Assembly (NCBI GenBank): GCA_013365325.1
Contig: JABVXV010000038.1
Coordinates: 248,001 to 312,000, forward strand
Direction: 5' to 3'
From: Dipetalonema caudispina
Lineage: Eukaryota; Nematoda; Chromadorea; Rhabditida; Onchocercidae
DNA length: 64,000 nt
Numbering within the stretch: position 1 is the stretch's first letter; each line of letters begins with the position of its first letter. Under the pieces are notes generated by a model. It did not search any database, was not told the DNA's origin, and saw only the letters and a program-made list of their open reading frames with translations. Below are positions 37,601-49,339 of the stretch, one piece after another. The position numbers were made by a program, and so were the translations under genes.

Positions 37601-40600
37601 TTGTAAACTTTATCTAAAGTTCCTAAAGATCTTCAAAGGAATTGCGTTGGGTCGATGAAAGAAATGTAATTTCGAATGTATTCGAGAAAAAAGTATACCT
37701 GCTGGTTTATTGTCATTTCTTTCTGTGCTGGTATACGATTTCTCGAACGAATCGTTAGCTGCTCACATTCCGTGATCAAACCCATTAATGCAGTAGCAAA
37801 GGTATAAATTTCACTATCTTCACTACCGGGCTTAAAAAGAAATGCTTGATTCTATTAACTGATAGGAATAATATTTGCATTCATCTTCAAAAGTAATCAT
37901 AAGCAACTCGTCATAAGCAAACAAGAGAAGTTCAGCATCCTGCCTGACGCTAGCTATCTAGCAGTTCAACTTTCACAAAAAATGAGTGGAAATGAATTTT
38001 ACAGTTTTTTAGAACACAACACTTGAACAAGTGGGCAAAAATAATGAAAATAACCAAACTTGTATTCATTTTTAAGTGCGCCAAATGACTAATTTCTCAA
38101 GAAAAGAATATTAACGTCCATAAATCTTCCTAAAGCGAAATTCGTACACTTCAACTCACCAATAAGAAGTATGTGAAACGCTGAACATTTATCTTCATCC
38201 AACCCAAACCAGACAGTAGCTGAGCGATGACATCAGAAAACGCCTGCTTCATATCATATGCTTCAGCAGCCATGTGAACTGAGAAAACATTCTAAAAAAA
38301 TCCATGCTGTTTGAACTTGGAAAAAGAACAACTGAATAAGCTTCAACAATGTGTCTTGGTGGAAGCATAATGATTTATATCAAACTGCCGAATAATCCCT
38401 GAAAAACCACAAATACATGCAAACTTTTACTAACTTGACTGATTTTTAATTCACAATAATTTCATATTTCGCTATGGATCACAATGAACTGCAAAATTTT
38501 TCAGTAGTCTGTTGCAACAAAAAGAGATATGAAGTCGCAACCTGGAAATATATTATTCCTTTCTCAAGATTTGATGAGGAAGTGTTCTCATCAAGACGAT
38601 CAGTCTTTAACAAATCAATATACTGATCGATCATCCTTTCTTGTGTTGCCATTTCTAACTGAAGTTGTGCCAAACGTGACAGCCTTTCCACCGAACAGCG
38701 TTGTATTGCACTGAAATATAAGTAATAACATTATTTCGTAGAAAATCACCCCTTTGGGCAAAGGAAAACGAATATTAATCAAAGATTTGATAGAAAACAG
38801 AATTCTCGTAAAATGTCTTTCCACCGAACAGCGTTGATAATTCCCTCCACCGCATAAAATCAAGATGGCTAGGTAGCAAAATAATTCCGTTTGGCAACAA
38901 AAGAAGATATTTTAGTTTAATAACCATGGTTAAGAAATTTGAAATACAACAGTCACAAGCAAAACGACTGCATCTGACACGAATGTTAGCTTGCTTACAT
39001 GAGACTAGCTCTAGCTGCACAAAGGAATGGAAGCCGAATCTCACTGTTATCAACTATTAGCAACTGATAAGTGTTCTTTCTTTAAATCTGATAACTATTC
39101 AAATCCATTTACCTCTCAAATTTTCGTAAGACACATTCAAATGCATTTAGTAAATAATTGAACTTTGCACAATGTGCCCACTGCTCAGCCTTGTGTGACT
39201 TGGTGACATGTTCTCGACGCATACCACCTGGTACCGGAGGGTACTAAAAAAAACCGGACGAATAGATTAAATGCTATTACAAAAAAAAAACGTTACGAGT
39301 GAAACAGGAAGAAAAAAAGCATGAAAGGAAGACAAACCTTATTACTCATTAACTTTGCCAAGACCACTGATTTTTGATATAGCCGTGGAAATAAGACGTT
39401 AAGTATTATTGCATCACTATCACCTGTTAGTTTCACATAATATTAGATTTGATATTATTTAATATCGAACTGACAACGACAATTTAACTGATGCATTAAT
39501 TTAAAAAATGATTTCTGACTGTTGGCATCATCATTAAAAATCATCATATAAATATAAGTTAGACATCAGTACTCTAAAAAAGTGCTAATTACTGGGAATC
39601 ATACAACTGAAATGTGTAACACTTTCACTACATTATGTGTAACACTGCAAATTAAAAACTGACCTCCAGGTTTCGTAAAGTTATCAGGCATAAAGGCTTT
39701 CAAATATTTGGCAAACTGATGTGAAAATTCCAATTCCAACGATCTTACCTCAGCATCCACAATCTAAAAAGATGAAAACGAAAGAACAAAAATCATTCAA
39801 AACAACATTCATAAACAGAAAGTTCGAATAGCAGTTCAATCTTCATCCCTCCTAGATCATTTTTTCTTTTCTCCCTTTTTTTTGAACATATGACATGACA
39901 ATATGAAGTTCCCTAAAATTCTAAACTTACTTCTGAAAAAGTGCGTGTTGCGGTAAAACCGGTAACTTGAAGTCCAGGAACAGCACTTCCTTTTTCAAGA
40001 AATTTTATTTGTTCCAACATACGTAGATTCTGAAATAAGGATGTTCACCTAAGTCAACTCTTTGGGCTAAAATTACGACACATTTCTTATGTGTTTCTCT
40101 TTATATTTTAGATGAATTTGGATATTTGCAAGAAAGTAAAGATAAGTAGTACAACACAAAGGCTCATTATACATACTAAGCAATTATAAAAACTAAAATA
40201 TTAAAAGAAATAATGGTAATAACTATTTCCAGATTATCTGAGTCGGGATTACATAGGCTACAGTGAGAGAAATCACATGAAAATGGTGACTGGTTCACTT
40301 ACCTCATCATAACGTTCTTGGATTTCCTCATTTAGGTCGCTAACTTTCTTACGAAACATGAGAATCGTTTTCTCGTAATCTTCAGCTTGTGCACCACATG
40401 CCTTGATTTGCAGCAATAACTGAAAGAATTTCTCACATTTTCTAATCAGTATCTAAAAATTCAATCGAAGACAAGTTTCGGGGAAATATTACTCATTACC
40501 TCACTGATCTTCCCACATGCTTTATCAAGCTCTTCTCTCAACTCCTTTTCAGCATCTTTTTGAGTCTCTAAAATTTCTTCATCCATAGCACGCATGGTTT

Positions 40601-41505
40601 CAAAATCATCAATCGTTTCCTCCAGAGCTCTGTAAAAAAGTTGGATTGCAAAATTATGAGAGTTATCAGCACCAATTTAAAATAAGCTAAATCCATTTGA
40701 TAAGCAACTGATTCAGCTTCAGAAGGAACAAACCCTAAGGATTACTACTGTTTTTACTATGGAATACAGTATTTATTACCTGACTTTCTCTTCCATATCC
40801 AAGTTTCTATCCGTCAACGCTTCTATCATTTTTTCACTTCCCATTGCTATATCCACCTGTAAAGCAACATTACTTTGCTTTTCTGGTCTCATTTGCTAAT
40901 AAAATGCCATGGAAAGCAAGCCTGAGTTAAGTTTGGATAACAGTAAATACTTTCGACATATAATTGTGAAGTTGTAAAAGAGATCAAATATCTATCTCGA
41001 GATCATGTTTAAAGAAAATTTAAAATTAGCATCAAAAACTCGATCGATAGTTCCCCAAGTAAGATGTAAATGTTACAAAAAAGCTTGATTCAACCGATCT
41101 GAAACTATCCGTAAACTTGGTATCCAGTTGAGATGAGTGCGGAAAAAAAGATTTGGTTTTGCAGCTTCATCCTAACAAACGACTAACTAAACAAAATGGA
41201 TTCTGCGTTGGTATCCAAAACGCGCAAAATCAAAAGAGACAGTAGCCAAAACTGTATAAATCATAATATGTGCGTTAAAGAGCTGTGATAATTAAAGTTG
41301 CTTTAAACATTCGCAGCTACAAATTCATTGAAAAATTAATAACCTTAAGCCGAAAAACTAATGCATTTCACGGTGATAACGAGAAACAAAGATTCTTAAC
41401 TCTGCAATTATGCAGCTTGTTTTCTGAAAATGGAGGCAGTGAATAATCAAAGCACTCAGCGCCAAAAAATCAGACTAGCTGCATACTAGTACTATCGAGT
41501 ATGCT

Positions 41506-41536
<31 letters not shown>

Positions 41537-44500
41537 AGTGTGAAGTCACTAACCCGTTCTCTTAACTCCGCAATAATATTTTCATATGCATCCGAGTCCT
41601 TTTTTATTTTTTCACACATTTTTGTCAACGATGCCAATTCATCTTTCAACCTCTCGTTTTCTTTCGTTAATTCCTGTTTGTCAACTACCATTTGCCCTGT
41701 GACATCTCGCATCCTAAAGAAATGGAAATGCACATTCTCTTTGAACAACATTTGATAAGTGTTTGAATGATTCGTAGGAAAAAAATTCCAGACAGATATC
41801 AATACCTTACTAACGCTTCACGAAGCTTTTCATTCTGCTGTTCAAGCTGTTTCATCTGCACGCTATTACACTGAAATTTTCCAAAATGTTTCCTTTTTCT
41901 TTCCATTTTTCAAAAAATACATTTTAGGAGATCAGCCAATAACGACTACTTTCCGAAATCTAATGATTACAGTGAAGCTTGTGATGCAAACATGCCTGAA
42001 ATGAACCCTCGCTCGATTGTTCCATTTCGTTGCGTAGTAATTCCAATTCAACTTCTAGTTCTTGCGTTCGCTGCTTTTCCGCCTCAATTTCCGTCTAAAC
42101 AATAAATAAATCATGCACACCGAAACATTCAACATGGAAAAACAGCAAAAAACTGACAAAACAGAAACCTAACCAAATAATCATTTTACATACGCATCTC
42201 AAAACTCGGCGGATACTATACTCTAATCAACAATGTCTCCTGTAACTGAATTTCACTGCAACCAAAACTACCACCAGTTCGTCATACTGTTTGGAACAGA
42301 AAGCTAATTATGGTTATCGATAGGTTCATTAACAACAGAATCTCAAACTGCATCTTTTTCTGAAAATCAATCTGCACTCCGGCTGTTGGTAGATGTAGAT
42401 AAATATGCTTGAGAAGTTTACCTGTAATATATCGACCTTTTCTTCAGCCATTTCTTTTTCGATCGTTATTAATTCAAGACGTTCCTCAACTTCTGTAAGA
42501 CCATCATTTTCGTTTCTTTTCGATTCAAGTGCGTCTCTTAACTCCTGCAATTCCACTGCTGAACATGCCGTAAGTATATTTCTGTTTCACAAAAAGGAAA
42601 AAAAAAACCTCCAAACTCTTCTGGTTGCTTCACTAACACCTAGTAACTGGTCAACAAAATAGACATAACTAAATCAAAAGTGAAATTATGCTACCTTTTC
42701 TTTCTCTTGCAATTTTCGTTGGAGAATAGTTTGCTCCTCAAGTATTTTGGCTCTGAATTGAAGCAACGATTCTAACTGTATTCGATTTCTTTCAAATTCA
42801 ACCAATTTAATGTGGTCCTCTTTTCTTTTGATTCTAAAAAATGGAATCACTGAATGAGATAAATGAAGAATATTAAAATAATGACGGCAAAAAAAGACTA
42901 CCTTAAACTTTCCAGTTTTTCAGACAGATCCTTATGCTGTATACGAAGCCATTCGAGCTCGCTACGTTCATCCATATCAGGAGGTAGTGGTACTGACAAA
43001 GGTGACTGAAATAATACAGACAATTAACATCCTCTTGATTATTCGTATTATTTGTGTCTAAATCGATTGAATATGAAATTCACATCAGACAATAGCAAGA
43101 GACATCACTATTGGTTTTATTTCTACCACTCACCAGTGAGGTTCTATTGATTCATTGCCAAAGGTTTATTTTACTCAAACAATATTTCATACACACGGTT
43201 TTAGCCTCAACTTTTTTGTTATGAAGTTGAACAATTAAGATGAAATTATAAAACATATTTGAATGTTTGAGTATACAACTAACATGAAATTATACAATAT
43301 GCTACAAAATATATGACTGAAACCTCCTCCATCTTCTTGACGATGCTTTTCACACTTTCTGCTGTTGTCATTTCTTCCACATTGGTAGCACTCGATACAC
43401 TTCCTAATTTGCTTGCAATGGAACTCTTCTTCGGAATCCCGCCCGATTTGTGAATGGTCTCACTAAGAGACTTCTGAGATGCAATAGAATGCTCCTATAA
43501 TTAATCAATAATGTTGTGATGCACTCAAACTTCAAAAACTTCAATTTCCACTCACTGCTAAATTCGAAAGCAGAAACCTCCGCAGTTATCTGCATAGGGG
43601 ATTGACTACCAAGTCTTCCAGAACTTCCTTTACTGTCTTCTTTAGAATACAGCTTCTTTGCAGATGCGCCAGTTGTTCCACTCACAGTTTTCAGTTTTTC
43701 AGTGGAAGATGACGGTGTCATTCTTGGAGACCCCTGTAAATTAAAACAAAGTCGGTCCATAAATCCCAATCTATTTGCAAATAAATGCTGTATTAATTTA
43801 AAAAAACTTGCAGCCGGCGAAATCTTGCTCCTCACATCTTTTCGAATACTGGTTGGTAAACGCGTGCCAGATTTCCCTCGAGATTCTAGACGAACCTAGA
43901 AATATTATCCAGTAAGCATCACAACATATAAGGAGTTTCATTTAATATATATGATTATTCGATATATCAACAAAATTTATTTGCAAGGAAATAATTTTTT
44001 CCATCTTTCACGAATTTTCTTCTGAACTACGGATGACAATCGTGGTAAGCCATAAAAGGAAACTACAGAAACTGATACAGACAAATGACCTGGTTTGCTT
44101 TTAAGAAGATGCCATGATTCGGTTCACATTCAAAATACCGCACTCCTTTCACTGTACCACCGTGTTTCCCATTTGGTTCATCCAAATTTATACCTATCCA
44201 AGTACCTTCCGCGAATTCGGTTTCACCATAGAATTCTACCACTCCTCGTCCCTTCTCTAAAAATTGAGCCCAAGCCAATTTTCTCTTCATAGCACATACA
44301 TAAAAACCTGTGAAAATGCTTCAATATTTGATAAAAATTAACTTCGAAAAATTAACTCCGAGTAATTTCAAACGCTTTAGTAGAATTCATGTTCTGTGTC
44401 ATTTTTCTATATAGCTAGCACTACGATTGGGCAAAAAAAAAAAAAAAAAATTAAGAACACAGCCCGATTATATACCAAATCAAGAAACATCAAAATCTAC

Positions 44501-44816
44501 CAAATTCATCTCCTACGTATGCTCCATGTACCTGACACACTACACTTGATAACTTTCAAGCGGGAAACTTTCGAAATTCATTTCAAACGAAAAGAAAACC
44601 AATTATGTTAATAATAACGACTATAAATTGAATAATGCATAACTGGTAACATCACAATTTCATCATCACTACCACTCGTACGGTTGCTTTTGGCATTTGG
44701 TATATTTCAGACATATGACCTAGCCAGTTACTATAACATTCTGTTGAAATTACTATTTAACGCTGTTTTGGGAAAGGCTTACCTGTCTCGACCCTTACTC
44801 CAATTCTGAATGACAT
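34677..44816 (-). CDS. dnc-1: Dynactin subunit 1 (p150/Glued)
   Basis: The largest dynactin subunit: links dynein to microtubules and cargo. 31 phase-consistent exons, 1283 aa (human about 1280): 44816-44783, 44256-44090, 43895-43836, 43733-43578, 43494-43324, 43005-42902, 42833-42695, 42544-42422, 42094-41996, 41870-41806, 41713-41554, 40856-40780, 40629-40500, 40419-40303, 40029-39931, 39763-39664, 39423-39338, 39243-39113, 38710-38542, 38291-38160, 37830-37699, 37540-37438, 37307-37193, 37049-36959, 36787-36635, 36395-36277, 36107-35996, 35761-35594, 35520-35203, 35099-34998, 34796-34677. Residues 1-67 are the CAP-Gly domain (GTWIGINLDEPNGKHGGTVKG), starting almost at the initiator Met. 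Next comes a Ser/Thr/Lys-rich linker (about 68-195), then long coiled coils with ITIEKEMAEEKVDIL and ALVRMRD, the central globular region (KAFMPDNF), and a second coiled coil with EYEETMDAIQ. The C-terminus is RRVCC. Odd points: GKHGG where GKNDG is usual, a GC donor after 41996, and three AAG acceptors. Confidence 0.95.
38684..38836. repeat. 20-bp direct repeat, exon copy and intron copy
   Basis: CTTTCCACCGAACAGCGTTG occurs at 38684-38703 inside a dynactin exon and again at 38817-38836 in the adjacent intron, a 133-bp offset. Confidence 0.95.
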
Positions 44817-45962
44817 GCCTCTCACAGTCAGTATCACCACGACCACCAACTAATTAACACCCACAATTCTAAAACCAATTCACATTTCTATTCGTTTTAA
44901 ATTTTTATTAAAGAAACCTGGAATTCAATATCTAATCATAAATGATTACGTATCACATCCCGAAATTCCAAAATGGAAATGAATGAAAGAAAAACGATGA
45001 TTCTTTTCACTTTTTTTTTTTTGAGAAAAATTCTTCATTTAAGGAAATTTTAGTTCGAATTTCACACTGTACCATTCACATTGGTAAGTAAGATTCCATA
45101 GAAGTACACTGACCATTACATATTTCAACCTCATAAAAGCAACACATCAATGACCAGCTAATAGGAAATTTCTACAAGCTAAAACTACGGATACCAATAA
45201 TATCCAGAAAATCCAGTCAACCTCATCAGTGTACAACAGGTAGATCTATCTAACCAACCGTTGCGATTGTTTCATTACGCTCCTCAATCGAAGATATTGG
45301 CCGCATTTAAGAGAATTTTAAACTGTGATAGCGGCGGGGATGACGGTTCAGGGAATTAATGTTAGATGGAAGAAGACTAAGAGTGGGGATATCTGAATAC
45401 GTCATAGTTTCTAAAGTACCATATTAGGTTGAGGTTATAGGTTATATTATCATAATATAGTCACATTTTCCCAACTAAGACAGATGGAAGGATTAATTAT
45501 GTTTTTATAAGACAAATGAGCAAATTAAACATACATTTGTTTGCTTTGAGATGGTTTCTTCTTGCTATAATTTCGATTTATTACGTAAATATGAGATGAA
45601 AGAAGCAAAATGATTTTGAAAATGGTGGATAGAGTGGTGTACAGCACAGCTTGTTGCGATTAGCTGATTATGTAACACTGACAAAGAAAAGAGAGATTAA
45701 GAGAAATAGTTGCAATTTATCACTGTAACAGTGTTTGATATTAGGACGAAGTGTTACAACTAAAGAGATAACAGAATTCAATGAGGATTAGAGTTACTGG
45801 AGACTGTTATACGCTTAAGTGGCGAATGTTTGATTTTAGTTTACTCTAAATTACATTGTCATAAGTACAGCAGAAGATATTAGGTTGACGGTTTTTTTGT
45901 TCATTTCTAATGTATTGTTTACTAGATGATGTGTATATGGCAGCATTTCAGTGATTTTAAGA
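44817..45962. promoter_or_regulatory. Divergent intergenic (probable two-way promoter) region
   Basis: 1.1 kb between the start codons of dynactin (-) and an orphan gene (+). It is less AT-rich than other gaps in places (for example around 45320-45350). I could not identify specific factor sites. A TTTCAG at 45946-45951, just before the plus-strand ATG, is a likely trans-splice acceptor. Confidence 0.4.
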
Positions 45963-48454
45963 ATGCATAAAAGATTAGAAGGTCAGTTCGCGAAGTCCGG
46001 ATCTCGATATTTGTTTAACATTGATCGCATTGCGGAGAAGTATTGTAATGCATCAAATAGACGTGAATTGGCCCTTGAAACGCTGCAGAGAAATTTTGGA
46101 GATGGTTGTATTTCATCACCAGTTGTGGAATTGAAGGATGAAAGTAACAGAGCAATTTGCCAACGCCTTAATGAGGTGATGTTTGATTATGTCTCTGTGC
46201 GTATTTGGGCCGTTGTGAAAGTCCAGAAGCTATATTTGGATTTAGTATACATTGTATTGTACGGATAAGTTACTGTTTATCATGGTTCACTGTTGCCGTA
46301 ATATATTTATTATGTACGGCAGTTTTTTTCAGGATTTTGAGATAGAATATGGAAAACGCATGTGCTTGGTAATTTTTACTGTATCTTCATGTATTTTGAC
46401 TAAACGATGTTCATAGATTATACGATTTACTGGTATATCCAGAGAAGCGACCTTTTTTTGTGACCCCTTCTACACAACTAAGTTGTTTATGAGGCACTGT
46501 TTTGTTCATTACTGATAAATTTTATGTATATGTATTATATCTGATTTAGTACTATCCATTTCTTGACTCATGCAAGAAGCATTTAAAAGAAATTTTAGGA
46601 TACTGGTAATGGGTATGGGAGAAGAAGTGTTCCCGCAAGTGACCGAAAACTTAGAAGCCATTCTTCCAGTACGTTTCCATTTCTACTTTCTTTTCAAATT
46701 TTTATGTAAGTCGTGTCGTGGGTCGATTGTGCTTCTTCGTCTCCTGATTCTGCAATGACATCATTGCGTTTTTATTAATCATTGTTAACCAGTAAAATCT
46801 ATATTACTTTCTTGACTTTTGAATGCTTCGGACTCTGAAAATTGATTCATTTCAACCAGAAATTCAGTTTTCAACATTATTTCTCTATTTGTCAAGCTGA
46901 TTTGAAACTCCCGTTTTCCTAAAATTTAAAAATTTACGAAAATTTTTGCTGATTCTATACCATTCACGCTTGTGGTCTGATTTGTTTAATTTGAAAGAAA
47001 AACAGAATATACACATAACCCCTAATACGTCTCAAGTCCCTTTTCTTTTTCAGATATGCTATTAGCCGAACAATGTGCTACTGTTGGAAAATATACTGTA
47101 AGTCTTTTACTATCTGTTTTATGTAGTGACAACTACTGACATCTTAATGAACGTGTTAAGCATAGTAGATCGATGATTAGCATGATCGGCTGATGTCTAA
47201 TGAATAATTTTTAGTCCAACAACATCGCAACATGTCCTAGCATTGCCAATATGCTGGTGAATTCCGTCGAAGAAGAATCGTATGAAGCAGAAACTGTAAG
47301 TGCTATGTTTGGGTATTAGCAGCATGGACTACATACTTAATTTTTGGGGGAGATCTAAATGACCCTAAGCAGGAGAATCAGTTATACCGACCAACCTAAA
47401 AGCTCCAACTGGTGTGGTAGTATTTTAGAATACGGTAGATAACAGTAGCAGGATGAATAGCAATGTTAATATGGGGAAGATTATGCAGGTGGTAAAAGTT
47501 GCGAATATTGTGACTGTGATGTTGCTGTGATCCTAACTTTTTTCCTGTCGTGGATTTCCAATGGTAAGCATGACATGTCATTGAAATGGATTGATATATT
47601 TTTATTCAGTTTGAAGGAAGCTATCAGTTCTAAAACTAGTGATGTGGAGGTTCATTGGAAGGTAGTTAATGCATAAAAAGAGTGGGACTGCTCTGCATAT
47701 GTGATTCTCTCGAATATGCAGGTTATTTTTTTGAATCGTAGATTTTTTTTTTTCAGAAAAGATTAAGGAGAGGTGGGCCCATCTGTGATTGCGTTATTGA
47801 TGTAATTACATCACCCATCAAAGAAGGTCCAGTTAAAATCCGTATGGTGAGTTTGACACCTCTTGGAAATTATTCTAGCGGTATGACACTGTGTTTAAAA
47901 ATTCTTTGATTAGAAATTTTATACTTTTAGTTGGGCCAGCGTGAGCATTTTCTTTTGTAAATATGCAACTAGTTTTTGCTTAAGGGAAGTGATTTTCTTT
48001 ATTACTAGCGTATAGCCAATATATTTTCAGAATAACCAACTGCCAATACCCGCATTGAAAAATAACACACGGAAACCTTGTTCTATACAGTCTTCATCTG
48101 ATCAAGAGCGATTTACTCTTACAAAGAACGGTAAGTCTTAAATATCATATTTGTCATTTCATTTGCAGGGAATCTTTGTTTTAGTAAGAATCATTTGTAA
48201 GTAAATAAAAAGTATTATTGCTGTTCATATCTTGAATTAGTTCTTTCTAATCACTGTTTTGCTTATGTAAAATAAAACGCGAAAATTTCTCATATTTTCC
48301 AGAAACATTCCTGCATGCATGGTTTCGTAACGCGAAAAAACACTGGACTGATGCTAACTTCGTTCGAGACCATAGTTTTCGCTGGCGTTCAGCGTACAAT
48401 GCGCGGCGCAGTGCACACCGTAACCTCGGCTATGTAAATATGTCAAATCAGTGA
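45963..48454 (+). CDS. Orphan basic protein, 261 aa, probably nuclear
   Basis: Eight exons fit in phase: 45963-46175, 46333-46368, 46599-46668, 47054-47097, 47215-47295, 47757-47846, 48031-48130, 48303-48454 (TGA). The start was chosen because ATG 45963 is 11 nt after a TTTCAG, and the next in-frame upstream codons add nothing. The N-terminal exon (71 codons) reads as helical and charged (LFNIDRIAEKYCNAS...). Short linker exons follow. KRLRRGG at the start of exon 6 is a plausible nuclear localisation signal. The last 50 residues are strikingly Arg/His/Trp-rich (HAWFRNAKKHW, FRWRSAYNARRSAHRN). No signal peptide, membrane segment or domain that I recognise. The AWFRN segment loosely recalls the CRAWMRN motif of LIN37 of the DREAM/MuvB complex, but that is too weak to name it. 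All eight junctions agree, so the gene itself is credible. Confidence 0.72.
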
Positions 48455-49339
48455 TTCTTTGAGCTAATTTCGCAGTTTTTGACTTAATGAATTTGTAACA
48501 AATATATTAGCTAACGAATGCTGTAATTCACTGTTATGGATGGTACTGATCTGGATCCCTAAATTAAACGTTTTTAGTCTTTCTTTTTGGTGACACCTGT
48601 GGTCGTTAAAGAGGTCTGATAAATTTATCTTCCTTACCCATGATACCCATGATATCGAAAGTCGAACAGAAAATGAAATTCCCTTAATAAATCATTAGAG
48701 ATTAGTCTAAGCTTCAACTAGCTACTGTGTTCTGTACATATAATTCAATACGCGACGATAATTTATTTTCTCGAAATTGTATTTATGCCATTCCATAGAA
48801 CGACATTGCTCAATCATTTCAGTGCATTTAATTCCAAATAAATTGGCATTCCTACTTTTGTGTAACACTTTTTGATCATTTCTTCACTCAATATATCTTC
48901 TGGAATACACTCTCAATTTCACAAATTTCGCGTCTTTACCAAATCGTGACGACAAAATGGCGATGTAGTATTTCAAAGAATTTCAAAATTCTTACTATTT
49001 AAATTCGCATTCCATGAAGCGAAGTAGTTGCAAAAAATGGGACTGTACCATTGATAAAATTATGGCTGTGGTTCTCTCTGATATTACTTGTCGCCCATTA
49101 CACTTCCCCGAACTGTTGCAGCTGTTAGCTTTCTGCTAGTTTTGGAATAATGGACCGTTTAACAGGGGATTGCATATCTTGGGTAGTTTCGATTTGAATT
49201 TCATTGTTAGTGTGAAATTTCTGATACCTTTTTGCTGTTGGTACAGATGAGTTCTTGCAGTTTCGAGGAAATGCTGAATAATTAGCATATTTTTAGGAAC
49301 CAATTTCAGAATACATTTCAAGGAAGCAATTACGCTAAC
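48455..49339. other. Intergenic region between two same-strand genes
   Basis: 0.9 kb. It contains a TTTCAG at 49304-49309, 30 nt before the next gene's ATG, usable for trans-splicing. The gap is wider than the ~100 bp usual for nematode operons, so co-transcription is possible but not indicated. Confidence 0.45.
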
